A DNA stretch of 12,784 nucleotides from JACDDK01 sp035689095 (lineage in GTDB: Bacteria; Actinomycetota; Rubrobacteria; Rubrobacterales; Rubrobacteraceae), in contig DASSMB010000052.1 of NCBI GenBank assembly GCA_035689095.1, positions 1 through 12,784 of the forward strand, written 5' to 3'. This document shows positions 7,150 through 12,784 of the stretch, in pieces. The notes beneath the pieces were generated by a model that saw only the letters and a list, made by a program, of their open reading frames with translations, was not told the DNA's origin and ran no database searches. Every line of letters starts with the position of its first letter. Position 1 is the first letter of the stretch. The position numbers and the translations under genes are program-made.

Positions 7150-7776
7150 TCAGAGCCTGGCTTTCAGGCCGCTGAGGATGAGGTCGAGGCCGAGCTCGAA
7201 CTCCGCGTCGAGGTCCATGTCTCTTACCTTCGGCGAGATCTCCGCGAGCCGGGGGAATTCCTCCGTAGACAGGTTCGCGCTACCAGGAGGAGCGGCGCCG
7301 GATTGCAGGGAGAAGTCCCGGATCTCCGCCATCGCGTACCCGGCGGCGTAGCTGGAGAGCACGCGGTAAGCGTGGAGCCCTGTCTCGGCATCGAAGCCCG
7401 CGCCGTGCAGCGTCTCCAGGAACTCCTCCACGAGCCACGCTCCATACATTGTGTCCGGCGGCCGGGTGATGAGGAGTGGGAAGATGTTCGGATGCTCGTG
7501 GGCCAGACGCCGGAAAGCCCGGTAAGCCCCGCGCACGCGCTCCTCCCAGTCCTTACTCTTCGCCGGTACTTCCAACTCGCCGAGCAGCACTTCCACCATC
7601 CCGTCCAGCAACGCTTCCTTGTTCGGGACGTGGTTGTAGAGCGACATGGCCTCCACACCAAGCTCCGCACCGAGCTTCCTCATGCTAAGAGCCTCTAAAC
7701 CCTCCCGATCCACATATCTCACCGCTGCCTCCAGAACCCTCCGCCGGCTTAGAGGCTGCCTCTTCTCAACGACCAC
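7150..7776 (-). CDS. TetR/AcrR-family transcriptional repressor
   Basis: 208-residue regulator. The N-terminal helix-turn-helix spans about residues 10-58, with the typical run SMRKLGAELGVEAMSLYNHV and NKEALLDGM. The AMSLYNHVPNKE form and the C-terminal helical domain resemble the TetR class with a TetR_C (PF02909-like) ligand-binding half. The GTG start at 7776 is supported by TAAGGAGGT ending 5 bases before it. Two tandem TTACAnTRTAA sites lie 31-64 bases upstream over a likely -10 (TATACT on the minus strand, 7816-7811), pointing to autorepression. The CPBP protease gene follows after 4 bases and is likely co-regulated. The inducing ligand is unknown. Confidence 0.93.
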   Translation of the reverse strand: MVVEKRQPLSRRRVLEAAVRYVDREGLEALSMRKLGAELGVEAMSLYNHVPNKEALLDGMVEVLLGELEVPAKSKDWEERVRGAYRAFRRLAHEHPNIFPLLITRPPDTMYGAWLVEEFLETLHGAGFDAETGLHAYRVLSSYAAGYAMAEIRDFSLQSGAAPPGSANLSTEEFPRLAEISPKVRDMDLDAEFELGLDLILSGLKARL

Positions 7777-7805
7777 CGACTACCTCCTTATCGAGCCGCT
7801 GGTAG

Positions 7806-7840
7806 CTTACAGTATAAGTCGTGCAATTACATTGTAAGTC
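7806..7840. promoter_or_regulatory. tandem TetR-type operators over the tetR promoter
   Basis: Two copies of a palindromic 11-mer lie in direct repetition: TTACAGTATAA at 7807-7817 (one mismatch from symmetry) and TTACATTGTAA at 7827-7837 (perfect around a central T). Both are followed by GTC, so a 14-base unit repeats with a 20-base period, about two helical turns. TATACT, read on the minus strand at 7816-7811, is a good -10 for the TetR gene and lies within the first site. Such short palindromes at a TetR gene's own promoter are typical repressor operators. The opposite strand could also carry a promoter (TATAAG, 7813-7818) toward 7862. Confidence 0.75.
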
Positions 7841-7861
7841 CGCGGAGAAAGGAGCGGTGTA

Positions 7862-7948
7862 GTGGGCATCTTTCGCTCCCTTGCGGCTGTGGCTGTTGGG
7901 TGGACAGCCGGGATAAGACTTGCCCGGACAGTCCCGTTGAATGCGTGA
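7862..7948 (+). CDS. possible 28-codon small ORF divergent from tetR
   Basis: A GTG at 7862 follows AAAGGAG (7848-7854) at an ideal 7-base spacing and opens a 28-codon frame, beginning MGIFRSLAAVAVGWTAGIRL and ending at TGA 7946-7948. The peptide has one hydrophobic segment (about residues 6-18) followed by basic residues, as in small single-pass membrane peptides. It starts 22 bases after the tandem operators, so it could be controlled by the same repressor. It may equally be the decayed beginning of a lost divergent target gene, or chance. The rest of the gap to 8055 shows nothing else. Confidence 0.3.
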   Translation: MGIFRSLAAVAVGWTAGIRLARTVPLNA

Positions 7949-8055
7949 TCTTACAGCGTTGCTCGCTGGTACCGTCGCCTTGCTCCCGCGCGCCCGGAGA
8001 GAATAGTTGGATCGGGTCGAGGTGCAGGCCTGGCGCTCAACCTGAGAGCGGAGAG

Positions 8056-8337
8056 CTACTCGTAGAGGCCGGCCCGCTGCTTCTGAGCCTCGATGGCTGT
8101 CTTGATCCTTCGGGCGTCCGGCAGAGCCATGCGGGTCAACTTATAGACCTGTCCGGTATTGGTCTGGAGGTTCAGGGTAACGTTGACCACGCCGCTGGTG
8201 CCGACGGCCGCGATGTCGCGGAGGCCGATGCGCTCCACGTTCTGGCCCTGCCAGCCGGTCCTCAGCTCCACCCGGTCGGGGTAGACGCTCACGATGGTAT
8301 TGTTATGTCCAGTGGCCTGCGTGATCGGCGCTTCCAA
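8056..8337 (-). CDS. small hypothetical protein, PH-like fold possible
   Basis: 93-residue soluble protein with no recognised name. Its pattern of short beta strands (NNTIVSVYPDRVELRT, IGLRDIAAVGTSG, VNVTLNLQTNTGQVYKLT) followed by one terminal helix (DARRIKTAIEAQKQRAG) resembles small bacterial pleckstrin-homology-like domains; this is a judgement of shape, not a motif match. The start is TTG at 8337, supported by GGAGG at 8347-8343 five bases upstream. It lies downstream of amt on the same strand but beyond a strong terminator, so it is probably a separate transcript. The 84-base gap before the terminator contains a perfect CAGGG-G-CCCTG inverted repeat (8407-8417). No terminator was seen after its stop. 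Confidence 0.65.
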   Translation of the reverse strand: MEAPITQATGHNNTIVSVYPDRVELRTGWQGQNVERIGLRDIAAVGTSGVVNVTLNLQTNTGQVYKLTRMALPDARRIKTAIEAQKQRAGLYE

Positions 8338-8423
8338 CCCTGCCTCCGTCTGTCCTCGAATACGTTATTTTGTTCAGGATACAGAATGACCCCGAAGGAG
8401 TCTCCCCAGGGGCCCTGACGTTC

Positions 8424-8457
8424 AAAAGCACCGGACGGGGAAGTCCCCGTCCGGTGC
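8424..8457 (-). terminator. strong intrinsic terminator of amt
   Basis: Positions 8428-8440 pair perfectly with 8445-8457 to form a 13-bp, mostly G:C stem with a 4-base loop (8441-8444). Read on the minus strand, the stem is followed at once by TTTT (8427-8424). It begins 16 bases after the amt stop codon, the classic position for a Rho-independent terminator. The U-tract is short, but the stem is exceptionally stable. Confidence 0.88.
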
Positions 8458-8473
8458 GCTGCTAACCGGCTCT

Positions 8474-9916
8474 CTAAATGGTGCCTTCGGTGACGCCCTT
8501 GGGCTTCGCTTCTACCATGTCGGTAGTAGTCTTGTGTCCGTTGCCGTTCTGGTAATCGGTCGCCACGAGGTCCGGGTATCCGAAGACGCCGTGCTCGCTG
8601 ATGTCGAGACCGTTCAGCTCCTGCTCCGGCTTCACCCTCAGGCCGATGGTCGCCTTCAGGGCGGCGAAGACCGCGAGTGACGAGAGGAAGACGAATCCGC
8701 CGCAGGCCACGATCCCGAGTGCCTGGACGCCGAGCTGCGTAAAGCCGCCGCCGTAGAACAGACCCGGCTTTCCGACCGCCGCGAGCGCCGGGGTGGTGAA
8801 GAGACCTGTGGACAGCGTGCCCCAGATGCCGCCCATGCCGTGGGCCGCGATGGCTCCCAGAGGGTCGTCCACGCCGATCTTGTCCACGTATACAAGCGTC
8901 GCGTACATGATGACGCCTGCCATGAACCCGATGATGATAGAGGCCCACGGAGCGACGAAGGCGCACGGGGCGGTGATGGCCACGAGAGCTGCGATAGCGC
9001 CGTTGCCGCCCATTCCTACGTCAACGTGACGGCGGTACGTATAGCTCATGAGCATAGCGCCGAGGACTCCGGCGGCAGCGGCCAGGGTGGTGGTGAGGGC
9101 GATATCTGCTATCTGCGGGGTGGCCGCCATCGTCGATCCGGGGTTGAAGCCGTACCAGCCGATCCACAGGATGAGCACGCCGAGGACGGCGAGCGGCATG
9201 TTGTGGCCGGGGATGGTTACCGGGCGACCCGCATCATCGTACTTGCCCAGACGGGGGCCGAGGAGCAGGGTCCCGGCCAGGGCCGCCATCGCGCCGGAGA
9301 GGTGGACGACCGTGGAACCGGCGAAGTCCTGCATACCGAGGGAGGCCAGCCAGCCGCCGCCCCAGATCCAGTGTCCGATCAGCGGATAGATGAGACCGGC
9401 GAAGACGACCGCGAAGACGACGTAGACGGCGAACTTGGTCCGCTCCAGCATCGTGCCCCACACGATGGCCAGCGACACCGCGCAGAACGCTACCTGGAAG
9501 AGGAACTTGGCCGAGAGTGGAACCTGCGTCCACGAAAGGCCGGTGATCATCTTGTCCACCTGCCCCTCGGGGACGTTGAGGAAGAAGCCCTGGGTGCCGA
9601 TGATCGAGTTGAGCGCTCCACCGTCGGAGAAAGTGAACGCGAAGCCGACGGCCCAGAACAGGAGCGCCGCTATGGCGAGGTTCACCAGGATCTTGGCGAC
9701 CACGCTTCCCACGTTCTTCATACGCGAGAAGCCGACCTCCAGCATCGCGAACCCCGCCTGCATGAAGAGCACCAGCACCGCCGCGACGATCACCCAGATC
9801 GTATCAGCCGCCAGGGAGAGATCCTCAACGGTGGGCTTGTCTTGAGCGAATGCAACTGCCGGTAGCGCGAGTACTAGAACCAACGCTACGGTTAGTAGAA
9901 ATCCCAACCGACGCAA
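8474..9916 (-). CDS. amt: ammonium transporter (Amt/MEP/Rh family)
   Basis: 480-residue inner-membrane ammonium channel of the AmtB type. Residues 1-25 (ending AVAFAQD) form a cleavable signal peptide, followed by about eleven helices. Diagnostic elements are AGFAMLEVGFSRMKN (54-68), the twin pore histidines H205 (STVVHLSG) and H359 (AIAAHGMGGIWG), DDPLGA before the second His, and the C-terminal tail ELNGLDISEHGVFGYPD, which in this family contacts a PII protein. The TTG start has AAGGAGG 8 bases upstream. Unusually, no glnK/PII gene adjoins; the gene is followed by its own terminator. A PucR-like regulator lies upstream on the same strand, across a 192-base gap rich in inverted repeats, suggesting separate regulated transcription. 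Identity is firm; the specific paralogue is not resolved. Confidence 0.96.
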   Translation of the reverse strand: MRRLGFLLTVALVLVLALPAVAFAQDKPTVEDLSLAADTIWVIVAAVLVLFMQAGFAMLEVGFSRMKNVGSVVAKILVNLAIAALLFWAVGFAFTFSDGGALNSIIGTQGFFLNVPEGQVDKMITGLSWTQVPLSAKFLFQVAFCAVSLAIVWGTMLERTKFAVYVVFAVVFAGLIYPLIGHWIWGGGWLASLGMQDFAGSTVVHLSGAMAALAGTLLLGPRLGKYDDAGRPVTIPGHNMPLAVLGVLILWIGWYGFNPGSTMAATPQIADIALTTTLAAAAGVLGAMLMSYTYRRHVDVGMGGNGAIAALVAITAPCAFVAPWASIIIGFMAGVIMYATLVYVDKIGVDDPLGAIAAHGMGGIWGTLSTGLFTTPALAAVGKPGLFYGGGFTQLGVQALGIVACGGFVFLSSLAVFAALKATIGLRVKPEQELNGLDISEHGVFGYPDLVATDYQNGNGHKTTTDMVEAKPKGVTEGTI

Positions 9917-9962
9917 AACAACTTCCTCCTTGCAATGAGATAAACGGACGCCGCCAGCATAT

Positions 9963-9984
9963 TCTTCTATGTGAAGACAGTCTT
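9963..9984. promoter_or_regulatory. overlapping inverted repeats in the amt upstream region
   Basis: A perfect 11-base palindrome AAGAC-A-GTCTT (9974-9984) shares its left arm with a second inverted repeat, TCTTC-TATGT-GAAGA (9963-9977). The pair lies 47-68 bases upstream of the amt start. The shared arm means only one pairing could form at a time if this is transcribed; as DNA it could be an operator. No known consensus (GlnR, AmtR) was recognised. Confidence 0.4.
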
Positions 9985-9992
9985 TAGCCCGA

Positions 9993-10042
9993 TGTACAAA
10001 GATGGCGCCTGAGAAGCCCCGTGATATTGGACCTTTTGTACA
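9993..10042. promoter_or_regulatory. paired TGTACAAA / TTTGTACA sites upstream of amt
   Basis: TGTACAAA (9993-10000) and its exact inverse TTTGTACA (10035-10042) flank a 34-base spacer, with centres 42 bases apart, about four helical turns. The second site extends to the perfect palindrome TTGTACAA (10036-10043). Both fall in the gap between the PucR-like regulator gene and amt. They are candidate binding sites for a looping or dimeric regulator; which one is unknown. Confidence 0.4.
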
Positions 10043-10108
10043 AGCGGGCGGAGTGACGGCTGATGTGGCGGCTGGAACCGCGGCGAAAGATGCGGCGGTT
10101 GGCGGTCG

Positions 10109-11872
10109 CTAGCGGTCAGAGAGGCTGGAGGGTTGCTCGGGTACGCGGCCGAGTAGCTGCATGGCCTTTATACCGAGGGTGAGGCGCTCGCGGTCCTCGC
10201 TCCGGTCCACGTCCAGGCCGGTAAGCTCCCCGACGCGGTCGAGCCGGTAGCGGATGGTGTGGCGGTGGGCGAAGAGGTCCGAGGCCGTCTTGACCGTCGA
10301 GGCGTCGTTGCCCAGGTATGTGAGGAGAGTCTGGACCAGTTCCGTACCGTAGCGGGAGTCGTAGAGGACCACGGGCTCCAGGGTCTCGCTGTAGAAGGAT
10401 TCCAACTCGGCCGGGTCTTCCTGCAGGACGCGGAAGAGTAGCTTGTAAGTGCCGGTCCCCTCGAAGGTAGAGACGGAGGAGGGGCCGTGGATGCGGTGCC
10501 CGATCTCCAGGGCCACCTCCGCCTCGGAGTAGGCGTCCGGCAGCGAGATCGGGTCGTCCTTGTACCGCCCGATGCCGATGGAGACCGTGAGGTCCGGCAG
10601 CAGCCCCTTGACGTAGCGCTGTATCTGGGCCGCGAGCCGGCGGGCGTTCTCGGGGATCTGGGTGGCGCCGCTATCCTCCGATCCTCCGAGAAACAGGATG
10701 ACGTTGTCCGAGCGGGGACCGAGGAGGAAATTCGTGAAGAGCTGGCGGGTCTGGAGGCGCACCGCGTCGGCGAGCCGCTTCTTCAACTCCTGGATGGCGG
10801 GCTCCTTCAGCTTGCGCCGCTCCAGGTAGCGGGCAAAGTGGTCTATGTCCACGATCAGGACGAGCGCGCCATCGGCGAGGTCGGCCCCAAGATACCGGGC
10901 GCGCTGGAGCAACAGTTCGACCGAACCGTAATGCCCGTTGACCAGGTCGTCCACGAAGTCTCCCCGCACGCCCAATTCCGTCTCCAGCCGGATGCGCTCC
11001 TTGCCCATCTCCGACTCCAGGATGCGCCGCGCCCAGTACAGCAGCACCACGTCCCGCGGACCAAGAGGCTTGTCCTTCAGGTCAATCCACATATAGCCTG
11101 CCGGAGCGCCGGTCCCTATCGGGGTCCAGAAAAGCTCCTCATCCTCTATGCGCCACCGCTCCACCGGGACAGAGAGGTAGCCGTCCGGGAGGCGGGCGTA
11201 GCGGTCGCGCCGCTCTCGGCGCGTCTCGTCCACGCCGGCGCTCCGCGAAGCTCGCAGACCGTGCTCTTCGATGGTCTCGTGCAGACCGCTCGTCGCGTCC
11301 TGACTCCAGGCCAGCAGACGGCCCACCGGGTCCTCCACCACGATCTCCCGCTTCAGAAGCTCCGAGATGCGGAGCGTCAGACCTTCAATGGAGGTATCGC
11401 CGCCGGTGCTCTCCAGCAGCGTCCGTACCGCGCCGTGAGAGTGGAGCAAGAGACCGTCTCCTTCGGAGAAGAGAGAGAGCAGACGCCGCAACGGGACCTC
11501 CGGTTGCAAGACGAAGAGGCCGAGCCCCAGAGCCGCGGTCAGCTCCATCGTCTCACTGTCCGGGGCTGTCTCCGACCGCCAAACCACGGCCGGCGCGCCC
11601 GCCCCGGAGACCGTCCGCAGGAAGTCCTCGTCCAGCGAGTCGCGGGCGGTAACGGCTGCTTCGTCCGGCTCCAGCCAGCCCTTGATAGGCTCCTCGACCG
11701 CGACGCCGCGCACCGTGCGTGAGACGTCGCCCGGCAGCGGGCAATCTGCGCCAAGTTCTTCGAGCAGGATCCTCGCGAAGTCCTTCAGAAGCAAGTAGTC
11801 TCCGTTCGCAACGTAGTGTAACCAGTCAGTATCATTGTGGGCGCTGGCGAAGCGAATCGCAAATCCGGTCAC
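10109..11872 (-). CDS. PucR/CdaR-type transcriptional regulator
   Basis: 587-residue regulator. The N-terminal part (about 27-135, including VRGVAVEEPIKGWLEPDEA) resembles a diverged PucR_N domain. Residues 165-285 look like a GAF-type sensor (LLKREIVVEDPVGRLLAWS), 330-455 is the CdaR GGDEF-like domain (ALVLIVDIDHF, SIGIGRY) without a diguanylate cyclase GGDEF signature, and the C-terminal PucR helix-turn-helix spans about 510-575 (LLTYLGNDASTVKTASDLF, HRHTIRYRLDRVGELTG). Relatives control purine, sugar-acid, amino-acid or nitrogen metabolism, and adjacency to amt suggests a nitrogen role (inference). The start is uncertain: the GTG at 11872 lacks a clear ribosome site, while a TTG at 11794 has CGGAG 5 bases upstream and begins where the domain begins. 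Divergent from uvrA. Confidence 0.87.
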   Translation of the reverse strand: MTGFAIRFASAHNDTDWLHYVANGDYLLLKDFARILLEELGADCPLPGDVSRTVRGVAVEEPIKGWLEPDEAAVTARDSLDEDFLRTVSGAGAPAVVWRSETAPDSETMELTAALGLGLFVLQPEVPLRRLLSLFSEGDGLLLHSHGAVRTLLESTGGDTSIEGLTLRISELLKREIVVEDPVGRLLAWSQDATSGLHETIEEHGLRASRSAGVDETRRERRDRYARLPDGYLSVPVERWRIEDEELFWTPIGTGAPAGYMWIDLKDKPLGPRDVVLLYWARRILESEMGKERIRLETELGVRGDFVDDLVNGHYGSVELLLQRARYLGADLADGALVLIVDIDHFARYLERRKLKEPAIQELKKRLADAVRLQTRQLFTNFLLGPRSDNVILFLGGSEDSGATQIPENARRLAAQIQRYVKGLLPDLTVSIGIGRYKDDPISLPDAYSEAEVALEIGHRIHGPSSVSTFEGTGTYKLLFRVLQEDPAELESFYSETLEPVVLYDSRYGTELVQTLLTYLGNDASTVKTASDLFAHRHTIRYRLDRVGELTGLDVDRSEDRERLTLGIKAMQLLGRVPEQPSSLSDR

Positions 11873-11922
11873 CGAAACACCCCGCTCGGGTGATAAAATT
11901 CCGGGAAAAGCAATCTGGTTCT

Positions 11923-11950
11923 TTGGCCTCCCTCAAGGGGGCCGTATACT
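11923..11950 (+). promoter_or_regulatory. uvrA promoter
   Basis: TTGGCC (11923-11928) and TATACT (11945-11950) form a good -35/-10 pair with 16-base spacing, followed about 25 bases later by a GAGGGG ribosome site. The spacer holds an inverted repeat (GGCC-T-CC at 11925-11931 with GG-G-GGCC at 11937-11943, one G:T pair), which could be an operator. No LexA-type box was found, although uvrA is often damage-induced. Confidence 0.55.
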
Positions 11951-11986
11951 TGCCAAAAACTTCGCGGAATAGAGGGGTGAGCAGAG

Positions 11987-12784
11987 ATCGCCGATAACCA
12001 GATCGTCGTGCGGGGGGCGCGCGAACACAACCTGAAAGACGTAACCGTCTCACTGCCGCGCGACGTGATGGTCGTCGTCACCGGTCTCTCCGGGAGTGGA
12101 AAGAGTTCCCTGGCCTTCGACACCATATACGCCGAAGGACAGCGCCGTTACGTGGAGAGCCTCTCGGCCTACGCCCGACAGTTCCTCGGGCAGATGGACA
12201 AGCCGGACGTGGACCACATAGACGGCCTCTCCCCGGCGGTCTCCATAGATCAGAAGACGACGAGCAACAACCCGCGCTCCACGGTCGCCACCGTGACCGA
12301 GATCTACGACTACCTCCGCCTCCTCTACGCCCGCGCCGGACGGCCTCACTGCCACGTCTGCGGCTTCCCGGTCGCCTCCTCTACGCCGCAGCAGATGGTA
12401 GAGAAGGTGCTCACCCTCCCGGAGAAGACGCGCTTCATGGTGCTCGCGCCGGTCGTGCGGGGGCGCAAGGGCGAGTACGGGAAGATGTTCAAGGACCTCG
12501 CCGAGGACGGGTACGCGAGGGTGCGCGTGGACGGCGAGTTGCACGAGTTGCCCGTGGACCTGAACCTCGACCGTAAGTACAAGCACGACATCGAGGTGGT
12601 GGTTGACCGGCTCGTGATCCGGGAGGGCATGGAGCGCCGCCTGACAGACTCCATCGAGACCGCGCTGAAGCTGGCCGAGGGGCTCGTACAGATCGAGACC
12701 GTCGAGACGGACGGCCCAGGGGAGTCGATGCTCTTCTCGGAGAGCTTCACTTGCACTAACTGCGGCGCCTCGATAGCGGAGATA
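11987..12784 (+). CDS. uvrA: excinuclease ABC subunit UvrA (5' part, runs off the window)
   Basis: First 266 codons of the UvrA ATPase, which recognises bulky DNA lesions and loads UvrB in nucleotide excision repair. Counting from 11987, IVVRGAREHNLKDV opens the ABC domain, Walker A is GLSGSGKS (33-40), then FDTIYAEGQRRYVESLSAYA (44-63), SPAVSIDQK and TSNNPRSTVATVTEIYDY follow exactly as in the family. CxxC pairs occur at C122/C125 and at C256/C259, the latter probably the first half of the first zinc module. Full-length homologues are about 950 residues. No ATG, GTG or TTG lies in frame between the upstream stop (11978-11980) and GTG 12008. An ATC at 11987 sits where homologues start, 9 bases behind GAGGGG. 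The GTG at 12008 would delete the first beta strand. Confidence 0.95.
   Translation, partial: MADNQIVVRGAREHNLKDVTVSLPRDVMVVVTGLSGSGKSSLAFDTIYAEGQRRYVESLSAYARQFLGQMDKPDVDHIDGLSPAVSIDQKTTSNNPRSTVATVTEIYDYLRLLYARAGRPHCHVCGFPVASSTPQQMVEKVLTLPEKTRFMVLAPVVRGRKGEYGKMFKDLAEDGYARVRVDGELHELPVDLNLDRKYKHDIEVVVDRLVIREGMERRLTDSIETALKLAEGLVQIETVETDGPGESMLFSESFTCTNCGASIAEI

Noticed and set aside
7900..8418. A 172-codon plus-strand frame over the 8056-8337 gene
   Set aside because: Its downstream part is antisense to a gene with a good ribosome site, and its translation looks non-coding.
8840..9865. A 341-codon plus-strand open frame opposite amt
   Set aside because: Antisense to a certain ammonium transporter gene; the translation is rich in His, Glu, Asp and Gly and matches no family.
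10487..11722. A 411-codon plus-strand open frame opposite the PucR-like regulator
   Set aside because: It is the antisense shadow of a gene with clear domains in GC-rich DNA; its translation has no recognisable domain and an Arg/Gln/Pro/Val-heavy composition, with no ribosome site.
1..12784. CRISPR arrays, tRNA or rRNA genes, insertion sequences, attachment sites
   Set aside because: No regularly spaced repeats, cloverleaf-like sequences, transposase motifs or long terminal inverted repeats were seen by eye; a tool-based scan was not possible.

Overview
The window is GC-rich, bacterial and protein-coding throughout. It most likely comes from a deep-branching actinobacterium of the Rubrobacter type. 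That placement is inferred from protein style: a membrane NarL-family kinase with the RYRLWDID linker, a VC0807-family membrane protein, a PucR-like regulator, a receiver-like protein without phosphorylation residues, and frequent GTG/TTG starts behind strong AGGAGG sites. No rRNA, tRNA, CRISPR array, insertion sequence or phage gene was seen.

Left part (1-2850): the tail of an unidentified gene (2-97) is followed by a small SAM-dependent methyltransferase (136-822). This converges, with one base between the stop codons, on a VC0807-family membrane protein (824-1669, minus). The divergent gap beyond it carries four copies of CGGGACA. It leads into a stand-alone CheY/Rcp1-like response regulator (1881-2315) and an unidentified 132-residue protein with a Trp-rich tail (2452-2850).

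Signalling operon (2908-5791): a multi-pass membrane histidine kinase with GAF, HisKA_3 and HATPase domains is tightly coupled to a NarL/LuxR-type response regulator. The regulator's ribosome binding site lies inside the last kinase codons. A receiver-like protein lacking the phospho-acceptor Asp (5848-6213, minus) converges on this operon.

Middle (6366-8337, minus): a TetR-family repressor (7150-7776) is followed four bases later by a CPBP-type intramembrane protease homologue (6366-7145). Upstream of the repressor are two tandem copies of TTACAnTRTAA, 20 bp apart, which are very probably its own operators. A possible 28-codon ORF (7862-7948) diverges from them. A 93-residue PH-like unknown (8056-8337) lies next.

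Right part (8424-12784): an ammonium transporter gene, amt (8474-9916, minus), ends at a very strong intrinsic terminator. It has an elaborate set of inverted repeats upstream, and a PucR/CdaR-type regulator (10109-11872, minus) sits directly behind those. Divergent from the regulator is the 5' part of uvrA, running off the end of the window. uvrA has a good promoter and Shine-Dalgarno sequence, but an ATC codon where the start codon should be.

Overall this looks like a chromosomal segment dense in signal transduction (two response regulators, one kinase, one receiver-like protein, TetR, PucR). No convincing wholly new multi-gene system is seen. The most notable items are the tandem TetR operators, the uvrA start anomaly, the amt leader repeats, the degenerate receiver protein and the CGGGACA repeats.
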